Positions 47,056 through 57,382 of a stretch of 64,000 nucleotides of DNA are shown piece after piece. The stretch is from Micromonospora sp. M71_S20 (GTDB lineage: Bacteria > Actinomycetota > Actinomycetes > Mycobacteriales > Micromonosporaceae), in assembly GCF_003664255.1 (NCBI RefSeq), contig NZ_RCCV01000001.1, positions 3,472,001-3,536,000 of the forward strand. Direction: 5' to 3'. Made by a program: the position numbers and the translations under genes. The notes below the pieces were generated by a model. That model was given only the letters and a program-made list of their open reading frames with translations, had not been told where the DNA came from and made no database searches. The stretch's first letter is position 1. Every line of letters starts with the position of its first letter.

Positions 47056-47691
47056 ATGACACGGGATGCCGCCACCCGGAAGGACCGGTCGCGCCGGCCG
47101 CTGACCATCACCGAACAGGCCCGTCGCGCCCAGCTCGTCCGGGTGACCACCGACCTCGTCGCCCGGCACGGCTACGCCGGCACCTCGCTGGCGCGCATCG
47201 CCGAGGCGGCGGGCCTGTCCAAGGCCGCTGTCCTTTACCACTTCCCGTCGAAGGACGCGGTGGTGCAGGCCGCGTACGCGACGGTCATCGAGGCCCTCAT
47301 CGCGGACGTCGGCGCGGCCGTCGAGCAGGCCTCCGGGGCCGCCGCGGTGGCGGCGTACGTCCGCTCGCTCGTGGCCCACCTGCGGATGCACCCCGAGCAC
47401 GCTCGGATGATCATCGAGGCCGTCACTGAGGAGACCGGCATCAGCGACGGGCCGGACGCGCCCAGCCGGCGGCGGAGCGTCGCGGACCTCATCGAGGCGG
47501 CCCGCTCCGCCGGGGACTACCGCGAGGACACCGACGCCGACCTGCTCGCCATCGTGGTCAACGGCGCGATCGACGCCATCGTCGCCGAGCAGCTCGCCAG
47601 GCCCGGGTTCGACGGTGGCCGCGCCGCCGACGAGCTGATCGGGATCCTGGACCGGGCGTACCGCCGCCGGCCGGGGCCCGACGCCGGCTGA
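47056..47691 (+). CDS. TetR-family transcriptional regulator
   Basis: 211 residues from ATG 47056, behind GAGGGAC. HTH at about 25-70: RRAQLVRVTTDLVARHGYAG, TSLARIAEAAGLSKAAVLYH, FPSKDAVV. The C-terminal ligand-binding half (about 75-205) is all helical and Ala-rich, unrelated to any named regulator I can recognise. Most likely represses itself and the divergent hydrolase via the operator at 46940-46989. Ligand unknown. Confidence 0.9.
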   Translation: MTRDAATRKDRSRRPLTITEQARRAQLVRVTTDLVARHGYAGTSLARIAEAAGLSKAAVLYHFPSKDAVVQAAYATVIEALIADVGAAVEQASGAAAVAAYVRSLVAHLRMHPEHARMIIEAVTEETGISDGPDAPSRRRSVADLIEAARSAGDYREDTDADLLAIVVNGAIDAIVAEQLARPGFDGGRAADELIGILDRAYRRRPGPDAG

Positions 47692-47887
47692 ACGCCGCAG
47701 TACGGCGAGCGCCGTCCGCGCTCGTCGGCGCGGTCGGACCGGCAGGCGCGGACCCGCGACGACGGGGGGCGGGTTGTGTGCCGATTCGGGGTTCGTTAGG
47801 CGATTCTCGGGCATAGCGTCAGGCGTGGCGGCTTCCCGCCGCCGGGCCAACCGGGGGCGGGTCAGGACGATCTGACGGTGGTGCGAC

Positions 47888-48841
47888 GTGGACGAGACCG
47901 ATCCGATGATGCTGGATCAGCGGGGACGACGCGGCCAGGGCGCCGGGCTGCCCCGGCTGCTGGGCGTGGTCAGCCTCGCCCTCGGGGCCGGCAGCCTGCT
48001 CGCCCCGCGCGCGGTGGCACGGCTGACCGGCGTGGACGACTCACCCGCCGCGGGCGGGGTGATCATGGCCGTGGGCGCCCGCGAGCTGGTCCACGCGGCG
48101 GGCCTGCTCGGCGGCCGCCGGCCGGCCGGCTGGGCGTGGACCCGGGTGGCCGGCGACGCGCTGGACCTCACCCTGCTCGGGCGGGCCTGGGCGGACCGGT
48201 GCGGCGAGCGGCGTCGGCGGGTCGGCCTCACCACCGCCGCCGTCGCCGGCATCGCCGCCGTCGACCTGGTTGCCGCCGTGCGCGCCGGACGGGCCCGGGC
48301 CGCGCGCCGACGGGTCATCGACATGGAGGTCGCGGTAACCGTGAACCGGTCCCCGGCCGAGGCGTACCGGTTCTGGCGGGACCTGGAGAACCTGCCCCGC
48401 TTCATGTCCCACCTGGAGTCGGTACGCGCCGACGATCTGCGCCGGTCGCACTGGACCGCGCGCGGCCCGGCCGGCCGCAGGGTCGAGTGGGACGCGGAGA
48501 TCGTTGACGACCAGCCGAACCGGTCGCTCGCCTGGCGGTCGCTGCCCGGCACCCGCGTGCCCAACGCGGGCCGGGTCCGGTTCGTGCCCGCGCCGGGCGA
48601 TCGCGGGACCGAGGTCCGGGTGCGGCTGCGCTACGCCCCGCCGGCCGGCGCGCTGGGCCGGGCCGTGGCGAAGCTCTTCGGCGAGGAACCCGAGCAGCAG
48701 GTACGCGACGACCTGCGCCGGTTCAAGCAGGTGGTGGAGACCGGCGAGGTGGTCCGCTCCGAGGGCAGCCCGGACGGCATCTCCGTACGCCAGCAGGTCA
48801 TGCAACGCCCCGCCCAGCCGCTGCCCATCGCCCGCCGCTGA
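47888..48841 (+). CDS. Membrane-associated SRPBCC (cyclase/dehydrase-type) protein
   Basis: 317 residues from GTG 47888. The N-terminal ~145 residues contain several weakly hydrophobic helices (LLGVVSLALGAGSLLAP, GVIMAVGARELVHAAGLLGG, GLTTAAVAGIAAVDLVAAVR). An SRPBCC/polyketide-cyclase-like domain follows (about 150-300): VTVNRSPAEAYRFWRDLENL, FMSHLESVRADDLRRSHWTA, RVEWDAEIVDDQPNRSLAWR. Such proteins bind hydrophobic ligands; they are often next to dehydrogenases, as here (gap 26 bases). GGTTC-N14-GGGCAT at about 47792 could be a stress-sigma promoter, weakly. Confidence 0.8.
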   Translation: MDETDPMMLDQRGRRGQGAGLPRLLGVVSLALGAGSLLAPRAVARLTGVDDSPAAGGVIMAVGARELVHAAGLLGGRRPAGWAWTRVAGDALDLTLLGRAWADRCGERRRRVGLTTAAVAGIAAVDLVAAVRAGRARAARRRVIDMEVAVTVNRSPAEAYRFWRDLENLPRFMSHLESVRADDLRRSHWTARGPAGRRVEWDAEIVDDQPNRSLAWRSLPGTRVPNAGRVRFVPAPGDRGTEVRVRLRYAPPAGALGRAVAKLFGEEPEQQVRDDLRRFKQVVETGEVVRSEGSPDGISVRQQVMQRPAQPLPIARR

Positions 48842-48867
48842 CCACCGGCCACCCGAGAGGACGAACG

Positions 48868-50040
<1,173 letters not shown>

Positions 50041-50078
50041 GCCGGCCGTCGGCAGGGCCCTGTATTCCGGGGCCGCGC

Positions 50079-50100
50079 CGGTGCCGGCGGGCCGGCACCG
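50079..50100. terminator. 10-bp terminator-like hairpin after dehydrogenase gene
   Basis: CGGTGCCGGC (50079-50088) pairs with 50091-50100 across two bases, 38 bases after the dehydrogenase stop. Confidence 0.5.
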
Positions 50101-50264
50101 TGCCGGGAGGGCGACAGGTCGATCGACGTACCCGGGCGCGGACGTGGCCCGCGACGGCGTGCGGCTGCCGTGGGTCACCCGGTCCGGTGGGGCGGGCGGC
50201 CCTGCGGTCGGCCGGGCCCGGGAACGGCGGGGCACCGCCGTCCCCGGACCTCGTCAGGGCCGGC

Positions 50265-51263
50265 TCAGGCCCAGGGGGCCGTCGGGTACCAGGGGATGAT
50301 CTCGCGGCGGGCCAGCAGCCGCACGTCCCAGTACAGGAACGTGAAGGCGCCGGCGACGATGAACGCGACCGCGGTCAGGACCGCCAGGCGGCTCGGCCGG
50401 GCGCTGAACCAGCGTTGCAGGCGGGAACCGGCGAGCCAGGCCAGCAGCAGGAACAGCACCGCCATGATGACGATGTTGCCGAGGGACTGCAGCGTGAACG
50501 CCGCCGCGCCGTAGAGCGGGTTGCCGCTCTCGGCGGCGTCGCGGAACATCTGCCGGAACAACGCGAAGGGCCGGCCGATCAGGAAGCCGGCGATCAGTGC
50601 GCCCATGAAGACCATCGGGGCGTGGGGGAACCGTCGGGCGATGCGGGCGAACGGGTCCGGCACGACGCCCAGCGCGGCCAGACCGAGATAGATCATGATG
50701 AGCCCGATCACACCGAAGACCACCATGGACTGGATGCTCCTCGGCGACAGCCCGCCGGGGGCATTGGGCGCGGTGGAGAACTGCGGCATCGACGTGCCGA
50801 CCAGGCCGACGACCGCGCCGTAGGCGGCCGACACCGCGACCATGCCCACTGACATCCAACCCAGCGGCTTCAGCGGCGCGACGATCCGGCTGAACCTGCC
50901 GCCCGTGGTGCCGGTCAGCGGGGCCAGGGCGCCGAACGCGGCGATGTTGCAGGCGGTGAACGTGCCCGCGATGCCGGAGACGAAGGCGAACATGATGCCG
51001 GCCGCGATGCCCTGGATGGGCGTCTCCTTGGCGTCGTGGCCGAGCAGCGTGTTGGCGACGTTGTCGCCGATGGTCCGGTCCACGAACTCCGCCGACCAGA
51101 TGACGGTCAGCAGGAACCCGCCGAGGACGCTGAGGAGGATGATCAGCCCTCGCCGCCGGGGAAAGTGCCCGTTGACGAAGGCGGACGTCCCGATCCGCGC
51201 GGTGTCGGGGCCGAGCCGGACGGGCGCGTCGAGTCGCTGGGGGGACCTCTGGGTCTGCGTCAC
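50265..51263 (-). CDS. Polytopic membrane protein (DsbD/CcdA-like pattern)
   Basis: 332 residues, about seven membrane helices (GLIILLSVLGGFLLTVIW, GIAAGIMFAFVSGIAGTFTA, MVFGVIGLIMIYLGLAALG region, MVFMGALIAGFLIGRPFALF, NIVIMAVLFLLLAWLAG, AVLTAVAFIVAGAFTFLYW). The IAGTFTACNIAAFGALAPLTG segment, with one cysteine, resembles the conserved half of DsbD/CcdA thiol-electron transporters, but the usual Pro-Cys partner is absent. A transporter or an electron carrier is possible; I would not name a function. ATG 51263; the second half of the upstream gap holds a repeat. Confidence 0.65.
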   Translation of the reverse strand: MTQTQRSPQRLDAPVRLGPDTARIGTSAFVNGHFPRRRGLIILLSVLGGFLLTVIWSAEFVDRTIGDNVANTLLGHDAKETPIQGIAAGIMFAFVSGIAGTFTACNIAAFGALAPLTGTTGGRFSRIVAPLKPLGWMSVGMVAVSAAYGAVVGLVGTSMPQFSTAPNAPGGLSPRSIQSMVVFGVIGLIMIYLGLAALGVVPDPFARIARRFPHAPMVFMGALIAGFLIGRPFALFRQMFRDAAESGNPLYGAAAFTLQSLGNIVIMAVLFLLLAWLAGSRLQRWFSARPSRLAVLTAVAFIVAGAFTFLYWDVRLLARREIIPWYPTAPWA

Positions 51264-51864
51264 ATGCGCTCCTCGGGGTCAGGGGAGGGACCTGTGGGGG
51301 AGGGACCGGTGGGTGGGAACGCGGGTGCCGTGGCGACGCGGGCACCGACGCCCGGGAGCGCGTCGACGGTCGCCGATCGACGTGGACGCGCCCGCACGGC
51401 GCCTCCGGGGAACAATGGCGCGGGTCGATGTCCGCGTTTCATCATGGGGTGGCCGTCGTCGGCCCGGTTCTTCCATCGTGCGCAGTCTCCCGGGCCGTTC
51501 TGCCCGCTCCGGGTACCGGTCAACTCCTGAACCAGCCGACTGCCCGCCTCGGCCCGCGCTCGGCGCACCCTGGTGAATCCTGAGGTGGCAAGGAACAACG
51601 CCGGCCGGCGGGACGCGACGCCGGTTGCGGCGGGGAGCAATGCCGGTCGCGGCAAGGAACGATGCGGGCGGCTGCGGGAACAACCCCGGCGGCGGCAGGA
51701 ACAACGCCGGGCGCGGTGGCGCCGGCCTGAGACCGGGAACGTGCGGCGTCCACCCCGTCGGGCCTGTCGTCGGGCGCGCGATCGGAAGGGCGACCACGTT
51801 GCGCTTGTTGCCAAGAGGTTGCAATAAGCTGGGCGGGACGACGGCTTCCCCGAAAGGACCACGC
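51264..51864. other. 601-bp intergenic region with tandem repeats
   Basis: No supportable gene; frames on the minus strand only echo the repeats. Contains promoter regions for the membrane protein (minus) and GNAT gene (plus), and a six-copy 21-bp degenerate repeat at 51592-51710. Confidence 0.55.
51592..51710. repeat. Six degenerate ~21-bp tandem repeats (GGAACAACGCCGG core)
   Basis: Copies start at about 51592, 51612, 51634, 51656, 51677 and 51698. The core GGA-A/G-C-AA-C/T-GCCGG is separated by GC-rich filler of about eight bases. Spacing is two helical turns, so it could be an operator array as easily as an expanding minisatellite. It lies 155 bases before the GNAT gene. Confidence 0.6.
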
Positions 51865-52551
51865 ATGCCGGACGCGCTCACCCGGACCGCCGTGGACGGC
51901 TCGCCGCACACCGTGTCCGAGCTGATGACGGCCTGGGGGCGCGGCTGGGCCGTCTGCCGGGGCACCCCCGCCCCCGTCGCCGTTCCCGGCGGCTTCCGGG
52001 TCGACGTGGGCCTGCCCGGTCACCGCGTACGCCACGTGCTGCACACCTACGACGCCTGCTCGCTCGGGCGGCTCGGCCGGGAGCTGACGGAGCCGGGCAC
52101 CTGGATCAAGGTCAGCGGGGACCGCGCCGGCCTCCGCGCCGCCCTGCCCGACGCCTGGACGCTGGACGACGTCGGACACCTCATGAGCGCGCCGCTGACC
52201 CCGGGCGCGGTCGAGCCGCCCGCCCCGTACGCGACGCGGGTCGTCGTCGAGGGCGGGGGCGTCGTCGCGACGGTCCTGGACGCGGCCGGGCACCGGGCGG
52301 CGTCCGGGCGGCTGGCCGGCGCCGGGGAGTTCGGCATCGTCGACCAGGTCGAGACGGAGCCCGCCCATCGGCGGCGCGGGCTGGGTAGCGCCGTCGTGCG
52401 GGCGCTCTGCGACCACGCGGCGAGGCTCGGGATGCGCACCGGGATCCTCGTCGCCACCGACGACGGACGCGCCCTGTACCGCGCGCTCGGCTGGACGGTG
52501 CGGTCGGACGTGTCGGGGGCGTACCTCAGGGAGGACCCGGGCCCGACCTGA
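51865..52551 (+). CDS. GNAT-family N-acetyltransferase
   Basis: 228 residues from ATG 51865, with AAAGGA upstream. The N-terminal half (TVSELMTAWGRGWAVCRGTP...LGRLGRELTEPG) is a separate domain; the GNAT fold is C-terminal (about 125-225), with VDQVETEPAHRRRGLGSAVVR holding the acetyl-CoA loop (R/Q-x-x-G-x-G/A pattern RRRGLG) and ATDDGRALYRALGW at the end. Transfers an acetyl group to an amine; substrate unknown. Confidence 0.85.
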   Translation: MPDALTRTAVDGSPHTVSELMTAWGRGWAVCRGTPAPVAVPGGFRVDVGLPGHRVRHVLHTYDACSLGRLGRELTEPGTWIKVSGDRAGLRAALPDAWTLDDVGHLMSAPLTPGAVEPPAPYATRVVVEGGGVVATVLDAAGHRAASGRLAGAGEFGIVDQVETEPAHRRRGLGSAVVRALCDHAARLGMRTGILVATDDGRALYRALGWTVRSDVSGAYLREDPGPT

Positions 52552-52614
52552 CGTCCGGCCGAGCCGGGCGACGGGCGGAGCCGACCCGTGGACGGTGGCG
52601 CGTGGTGGCCCCGG

Positions 52615-54093
52615 TCAGGGGATGGGCCACTCGTGGACCGGCCGGTTGCTGTGCATCAGCGTCACGTAGTGCCGCACCACCTCGCGCAGCGCCTCCGGCC
52701 GGTCGAGATGGTCGGCTGACTCCAGCCGGTGCAGGGTCTCCACCTGCCAGCTCGCCCCGTTGCGCCCGGTCAGGCACCGTTGCTCGATGACGCCGAGCAG
52801 CCGGTCCCGCTCGTCCGGGTCGAGGCCCCACCGGTCCAGCCCGTGGTGGGCCAGCGGCAGCAGCCGGCGCAGCACCAGTTCGGTGACCGGGAGGTAACCG
52901 AGGCCGGGCCAGAAGACCTGGGCATCGATGCCGTGCCGGGCGCAGGCGTTGAAGTTCTCCTCGGCCGCGCTGAACGACATCTGCGACCACAGCGGCCGGT
53001 CGGCCTCGGCGAGCGCCCGGACGAGACCGAAGTAGAAGGCGCCGTTGGCCACGGTGTCGAGCACCGTCGGCCCGGCCGGCAGCACACGGTTCTCCACCCG
53101 CAGGTGCGGGCGGCCCTTCAGCACGTCGTACACGGGGCGGTTCCAGCGGTAGACGGTGCCGTTGTGCAGCCGCAGCTCGGCGAGCTTCGGCACGTCCCCC
53201 CGGGCCAGGGCCTCGGCCGGGTCCTCCGCGTCGCAGACGGGCAGCAGCGCCGGGAAGTAGCGCACGTTCTCCTCGAACAGGTCGAACACCGTGGTGATCC
53301 ACCGCTCGCCGAACCACACCCGGGGGCGTACGCCCTGGGCCTTGATCTCCTCCGGACGGGTGTCGGTCGCCTGCTGGAACAGTGGGATGCGGGTCTCCCG
53401 CCACAACTCCCGGCCGAAGAGCAGCGGCGAGTTCGCCCCCAGGGCCACCTGGATGCCGGCGATCACCTGCGCGGCGTTCCAGTAGTCGGCGAACTGGGCC
53501 GGGCTGACCTGGAGGTGGAACTGGGTGCTCGTGCAGGCCGCCTCCGGGGTGATGGTGTCGGCGGTGACCGCGAGCCGTTCCACGCCGTTGATCGCGATCC
53601 GCAGGTCCTCGCCGCGGGCGGCGAAGATCTGCTCGTTGAGCAGCGCGTAGCGCGGGTTGGCCGACAGCGTCTCGGCGGTCAGGTGCTCCGGCCGCAGCGT
53701 CGGCAGGATGCCGATCATCACCATGTGCGCGTCGACGTCGCGGGCCCTGGTCTCGGCGGCGTTGAGGCTGGCCCGTACGGTCTCCTCGAACTCGCGGGTG
53801 CCGGTGCCGGCCAGCCGGCGCGGGGCCACGTTGATCTCGACGTTGAACTGGCCCAGCTCCGTCTGGAAGCTCGGGTCGGCGATGGCGGCCAGCACGTCGG
53901 CGTTGCGCATGGTCGGCATCGAGTCGTCGTCGACCAGGTTCAGCTCGATCTCCAGCCCGGTCATCGGCCGTTCGACGTCGAACCGGGACTCCCGGAGCAT
54001 CTCGGCGAAGACGTCCAGGCACCGCCGTACCTTCTCGCGATAGCGGGCCCGGTCCTCGCGACTGAAGGTCCGTACGCCGACGTCCTCGCCCAT
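52615..54093 (-). CDS. GCS2-type glutamate-cysteine ligase-like (carboxylate-amine ligase)
   Basis: 492 residues from ATG 54093 (GTG 54099 also possible). The glutamine-synthetase-like ATP-grasp-type fold of GCS2 is recognisable: MTGLEIELNLVDDDSMP (Glu ligands near the start), TELGQFNVEINVAPR, ACTSTQFHLQVSP, NGTVYRWNRPVYDVL, GRPHLRVENRVLPAGPTVLD. YbdK-like enzymes ligate a carboxylate to an amine; actinobacteria use mycothiol rather than glutathione, so gamma-glutamylcysteine may not be the product. Confidence 0.85.
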   Translation of the reverse strand: MGEDVGVRTFSREDRARYREKVRRCLDVFAEMLRESRFDVERPMTGLEIELNLVDDDSMPTMRNADVLAAIADPSFQTELGQFNVEINVAPRRLAGTGTREFEETVRASLNAAETRARDVDAHMVMIGILPTLRPEHLTAETLSANPRYALLNEQIFAARGEDLRIAINGVERLAVTADTITPEAACTSTQFHLQVSPAQFADYWNAAQVIAGIQVALGANSPLLFGRELWRETRIPLFQQATDTRPEEIKAQGVRPRVWFGERWITTVFDLFEENVRYFPALLPVCDAEDPAEALARGDVPKLAELRLHNGTVYRWNRPVYDVLKGRPHLRVENRVLPAGPTVLDTVANGAFYFGLVRALAEADRPLWSQMSFSAAEENFNACARHGIDAQVFWPGLGYLPVTELVLRRLLPLAHHGLDRWGLDPDERDRLLGVIEQRCLTGRNGASWQVETLHRLESADHLDRPEALREVVRHYVTLMHSNRPVHEWPIP

Positions 54094-54276
54094 GGTCACC
54101 GCCCTGTCACCGTTGGTTCCCCTAACCTCGCACGTCCGGGGCGGGCCGGGGAAGACCCGAAGCTTCTTGTACGTACCCACCTCGGGCCCGCGTGATCCCT
54201 GTCGCCTCCACCGCTCGTGCGTCCGTCCGGGCCGGCGGGGTGGCTAGCATGTGCGGCAACCGGTGGGGGAGTGACG

Positions 54277-54615
54277 ATGCGCGAGAAGATCACCAGGCTC
54301 TTCGTGGCGGCGGCGATCGCCGAGGCCTGCTCCTGGCTGGCCCTGCTGATCGGCATGGCCGTCAAGTACGGCCCCCCGGGCAACGAGATCGGCGTGAAGA
54401 TCTTCGGCCCGGTCCACGGCGCGCTCTTCGTCGCGTACGGCCTGCTGGTCCTCGCGGTGGCCCGGCTGCACCGGTGGCGGCTCTGGCCCACCCTCGTGGC
54501 CCTGGCCTGCGCCGTACCGCCGTTCGCCACCCTGATCTTCGAGCGCTGGGCCGCCCGGCGGGGGATGCTGCGCGCCGCGGGCGAACCGGACCGGCCGCTG
54601 ACCCCCGTCGGCTGA
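54277..54615 (+). CDS. DUF3817 integral membrane protein
   Basis: 112 residues from ATG 54277 behind GGGGGA. Three to four membrane helices (FVAAAIAEACSWLALLIGMA, VHGALFVAYGLLVLAVAR, WPTLVALACAVPPFATLIFE) and the FGPVHGALFVAY signature of DUF3817. Members are widespread in actinobacteria and of unknown function. A short basic tail follows. Convergent with the downstream hydrolase gene. Confidence 0.88.
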   Translation: MREKITRLFVAAAIAEACSWLALLIGMAVKYGPPGNEIGVKIFGPVHGALFVAYGLLVLAVARLHRWRLWPTLVALACAVPPFATLIFERWAARRGMLRAAGEPDRPLTPVG

Positions 54616-54657
54616 CCGCCGCCCCGCAGGCCGGAGGGCCGGCCGGCAGCCGCGCGG

Positions 54658-55518
54658 TCAGCCCGCGAGGAAGTCGGCCAGCGCGGCGGCGAGCTGCTCC
54701 GGGGCCTCCTCGGCCATGTGGTGGCCCGAGTCGACCGAGGCCACCCGCACGTCGTCGGCCCAGTCCCGCCAGATGGCCGCCGGGTCGCCGTACAGCTCGA
54801 CCATGTCGTCGCGCTCAGACCAGCAGAACAGCACCGGGCAGGCGATCCGCCGCCCGGCGGCCCGGTCGGCGTCGTCGGCCGCCCGGTCCGGGCCGAGCCC
54901 GGCCCGGTAGTCCTCGCACATCGCGTGCACCGTCGCCGGGTCGTGGATGGCCCGGCGGTAGTCGGCGTACGCCTCCTCGCCCATGGCCGCCGGCGACCCG
55001 TCGTACCAGGCGTCCGGGTCGGCGGTGATCACCCGCTCCGCCGGCTTGTCCGACTGGCCGAGGAAGAACCAGTGCCACCAGCGGGCCGCGAACCTCGCGT
55101 CGGCGCGTGCCAGGGCCTCGCCGATCGGTACCCCGTCGAGCACGCCCAGCCGGCTGACCCGCTCCGGGTGGTCCAGCGCCGTGCGCATCGCCACGTAGCA
55201 GCCCCGGTCGTGCCCGACCACCGCCGCGCGGTCGTGTCCGAGCGCGTCGAGCAGGCCGACCACGTCGCGGGCCATCGCCCGCTTGGCGTACGCGGTGTGC
55301 CCGGGGTCGCTCGGCGGCTTCGACGAGCCGCCGTAGCCGCGCAGGTCCGGGCAGATGACCGTGTGTTCGCGGGCCAGCAGCGGCGCGACCCGGTGCCAGG
55401 TCGCGTGGGTGCGCGGATGCCCGTGCAGCAGCACCACGGGTGGGCCCGAACCGCCGTGTCGTACCCGCAGCCGGACCTCGCCGACGTCGATGCGCTCCAG
55501 CGTGAATCCCTCGAACAT
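54658..55518 (-). CDS. Alpha/beta hydrolase, haloacetate dehalogenase-like
   Basis: 286 residues. Core motifs: VVLLHGHPRTHATW, VICPDLRGYGGSSKP, and nucleophile elbow AVVGHDRGCYVAMRTA in which the nucleophile is Asp in H-D-R-G, as in fluoroacetate dehalogenases. VLFCWSERDDMVELYGDP gives the acid region and DSGHHMAEEAPEQLA the histidine. C-halide hydrolysis is the family reaction; an epoxide hydrolase is also possible. ATG at 55518. Confidence 0.85.
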   Translation of the reverse strand: MFEGFTLERIDVGEVRLRVRHGGSGPPVVLLHGHPRTHATWHRVAPLLAREHTVICPDLRGYGGSSKPPSDPGHTAYAKRAMARDVVGLLDALGHDRAAVVGHDRGCYVAMRTALDHPERVSRLGVLDGVPIGEALARADARFAARWWHWFFLGQSDKPAERVITADPDAWYDGSPAAMGEEAYADYRRAIHDPATVHAMCEDYRAGLGPDRAADDADRAAGRRIACPVLFCWSERDDMVELYGDPAAIWRDWADDVRVASVDSGHHMAEEAPEQLAAALADFLAG

Positions 55519-55565
55519 GCTCGCCACGGTGCCCGCCGGCGCGCCGCCGGAAACCGTGCCGGCCG

Positions 55566-56135
55566 TCAGGTCAGCGCGGACCAGGCCACCACGGCGGCGA
55601 CCAGCAGCGCGCCCAGCACCGCCTGGAGCAGCAGCGGCGGCCCGAGGTGCGACCACAGGGTGGCGGTACGCGGGATGAGCAGCTGGCCCGTCGTCAGGTT
55701 CACGATCCGCTCGATCTTCGGCGGCAGGTCCGGGTCGCCCTGCCGGCGCAGCGTGAGCTGCACGTGGTCGGCGGGGTGCAGGGCGCTCTGCGGCAGGTGC
55801 CCGTGCAGCTCGACCTCGCAGAGCCGCCCGGCCGTGTCGCGCAGCCGCACCGGGGTGACCAGGTATTCCGGGCCCTTCTTCAGGTCCTTGAACCGTCGAC
55901 GCGCGGCGCCGGAGCCGGCGGAGAACAGGGATCGGACCAGCGCCATCAGCAGTCCGGCCACCCCGGCCGCCGCGAGCACCGCCACCAGCACCGGCTGGCC
56001 GATGCGCACCTCGCGCGGGTAGCCGTCCATCAGCCGGACGATCCGCCCCGTCACGATCCGGTCGGTCGGGTGGACGATCCGCCGGATGTGCAGGTCGCTG
56101 TCCATCTCCACCACCCAGAGTCCGGTTGCGTTCAC
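55566..56135 (-). CDS. Hypothetical membrane protein
   Basis: 189 residues from ATG 56135, or 179 from ATG 56105 (MDSDLHIRRIVHPTDRIVTG). Two membrane helices, about 46-68 (GQPVLVAVLAAAGVAGLLMALV) and 165-188 (GPPLLLQAVLGALLVAAVVAW), enclose a soluble domain of about 95 residues (EYLVTPVRLRDTAGRLCEVELHGHLP). I do not recognise the family. It starts 122 bases from the divergent Rv2629-like gene. Confidence 0.65.
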   Translation of the reverse strand: MNATGLWVVEMDSDLHIRRIVHPTDRIVTGRIVRLMDGYPREVRIGQPVLVAVLAAAGVAGLLMALVRSLFSAGSGAARRRFKDLKKGPEYLVTPVRLRDTAGRLCEVELHGHLPQSALHPADHVQLTLRRQGDPDLPPKIERIVNLTTGQLLIPRTATLWSHLGPPLLLQAVLGALLVAAVVAWSALT

Positions 56136-56257
56136 TCATGGTATCGGTCGTCCGGGTTGAACGACATGAATGAAATGCCCTCACGCGCTCGCGGCGGGCC
56201 AGGTGACAACCGCAGCGGCGCGGGTAAGCGGGGGGCCGAGCTGGAAAGGGGTCGAGC

Positions 56258-57382
56258 ATGCAGCTGTCCTTCCTGCGCCCGCTCTACGACCGGCCGGGAC
56301 CGTGGGTCTCGGTGTACCTGGACGCGTCCGCCAACACCGAGGACGCCCACCCGGCGCTCGATCTGCGCTGGCGGGCCCTGCGTCAACAACTTCAGCAGCA
56401 GCGCGCCGACGTGGACACCATCGACGCCGTCGAACGCGTCGTCCGGGGCCACGATCCGATGCCCGGCAGCTACGGGCTGGCGGTCTTCGGCGCCCGGGGC
56501 CGGGTGGTGCTGTCGGAGTACCTCTCCGCCCCGCCGCTGCGGGACCTGGCCGCGTACACCTCGCTGCCGCACGTGATGCCCATGCTGGCGCAGCGCGGCG
56601 AGCAGGTCGCCTGGGTGCGGGTGCTGGCCGACCGCACCGGTGCCGACGCCATGGCGATCAGCGCCGGCGGCGTGCCGCGCCGCGCCCACGTGACCGGCCG
56701 GGAGGACTTCCAACTGCGTCGGGTGCAGCCCGGCGGCTGGTCGCAGTCGCACCACCAGCGGGCCGCGATGGAGGCCTGGCACCACAACGCGGGCGACGTC
56801 ACCGCGGCCACGGTGGAGCTGGCCGAGAAGGTCGGCGCGGAGGTGGTGGTGGTCGCCGGCGACGTGCGCGCCACCGGCGTGATCGCCGCCCAGATGCCGG
56901 AACGCTGGCAGGACCTGATGGTCCGCACCGACGCCGGGTCCCGGGGCGGCGGCGCCGACCAGAGCCTGCTCGACGACCTCACGGTGCAGACCATCGCCGA
57001 GGTGGCCGACCAGCGGATCTCCGCAGTGCTGGACCGGTTCGGCATGCAGGAGGACGTCGGCGCCGGGCTGGACGCCGTGGTGTCCGCCCTGCAACGCAAC
57101 CAGGTCGAGACGATGCTGATCGTCGACGACCCGTCCGCCACTGGGGAACTCTGGATCGGGCCGGACCCGACCGAGATCGCCACCGACCCGGGGCAGCTCG
57201 CCGCCATGTCCGTACGCGACCCGGAGAAGGTCCGCGCCGACGCCGCCCTCGTGCGCGCGCTGGTCGGCACCGACGCCGAGCTGACCGTGCTGGGTCCGGA
57301 CGAGGCGCCGGAGTTGACCGACGGCGTCGGCGCGGTGCTGCGGTACGTCGACGCCGGCACGCCGGGGCGTGGCGATGGCTGA
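56258..57382 (+). CDS. Rv2629-like (Vms1/eRF1-fold) protein, possible ribosome hibernation factor
   Basis: 374 residues from ATG 56258. Begins FLRPLYDRPGPWVSVYLDA and ends GVGAVLRYVD; length and motifs (SVYLDASANTED, QRISAVLDRFGMQEDVGAG, LDAVVSALQRNQVETMLIV) follow the Rv2629/baeRF group, which has an eRF1-like fold. Mycobacterial Rv2629 and its relative Balon have been reported on stalled or hibernating ribosomes. The next gene starts inside this one, so they are coupled. Role inferred from family. Confidence 0.78.
   Translation: MQLSFLRPLYDRPGPWVSVYLDASANTEDAHPALDLRWRALRQQLQQQRADVDTIDAVERVVRGHDPMPGSYGLAVFGARGRVVLSEYLSAPPLRDLAAYTSLPHVMPMLAQRGEQVAWVRVLADRTGADAMAISAGGVPRRAHVTGREDFQLRRVQPGGWSQSHHQRAAMEAWHHNAGDVTAATVELAEKVGAEVVVVAGDVRATGVIAAQMPERWQDLMVRTDAGSRGGGADQSLLDDLTVQTIAEVADQRISAVLDRFGMQEDVGAGLDAVVSALQRNQVETMLIVDDPSATGELWIGPDPTEIATDPGQLAAMSVRDPEKVRADAALVRALVGTDAELTVLGPDEAPELTDGVGAVLRYVDAGTPGRGDG

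Noticed and set aside
47792..47816. GGTTC-N14-GGGCAT as a SigF promoter for the SRPBCC gene
   Set aside because: Only a partial match; mentioned with the gene but not listed as a separate site.
51592..51710. CRISPR-like array
   Set aside because: Units are degenerate, 21 bp with no unique spacers, and there are no cas genes.
51260..51862. Minus-strand frames with LFLPPPG / VVPAAAG heptad repeats
   Set aside because: Periodicity is explained by the 21-bp DNA repeat; no start context or conserved domain.
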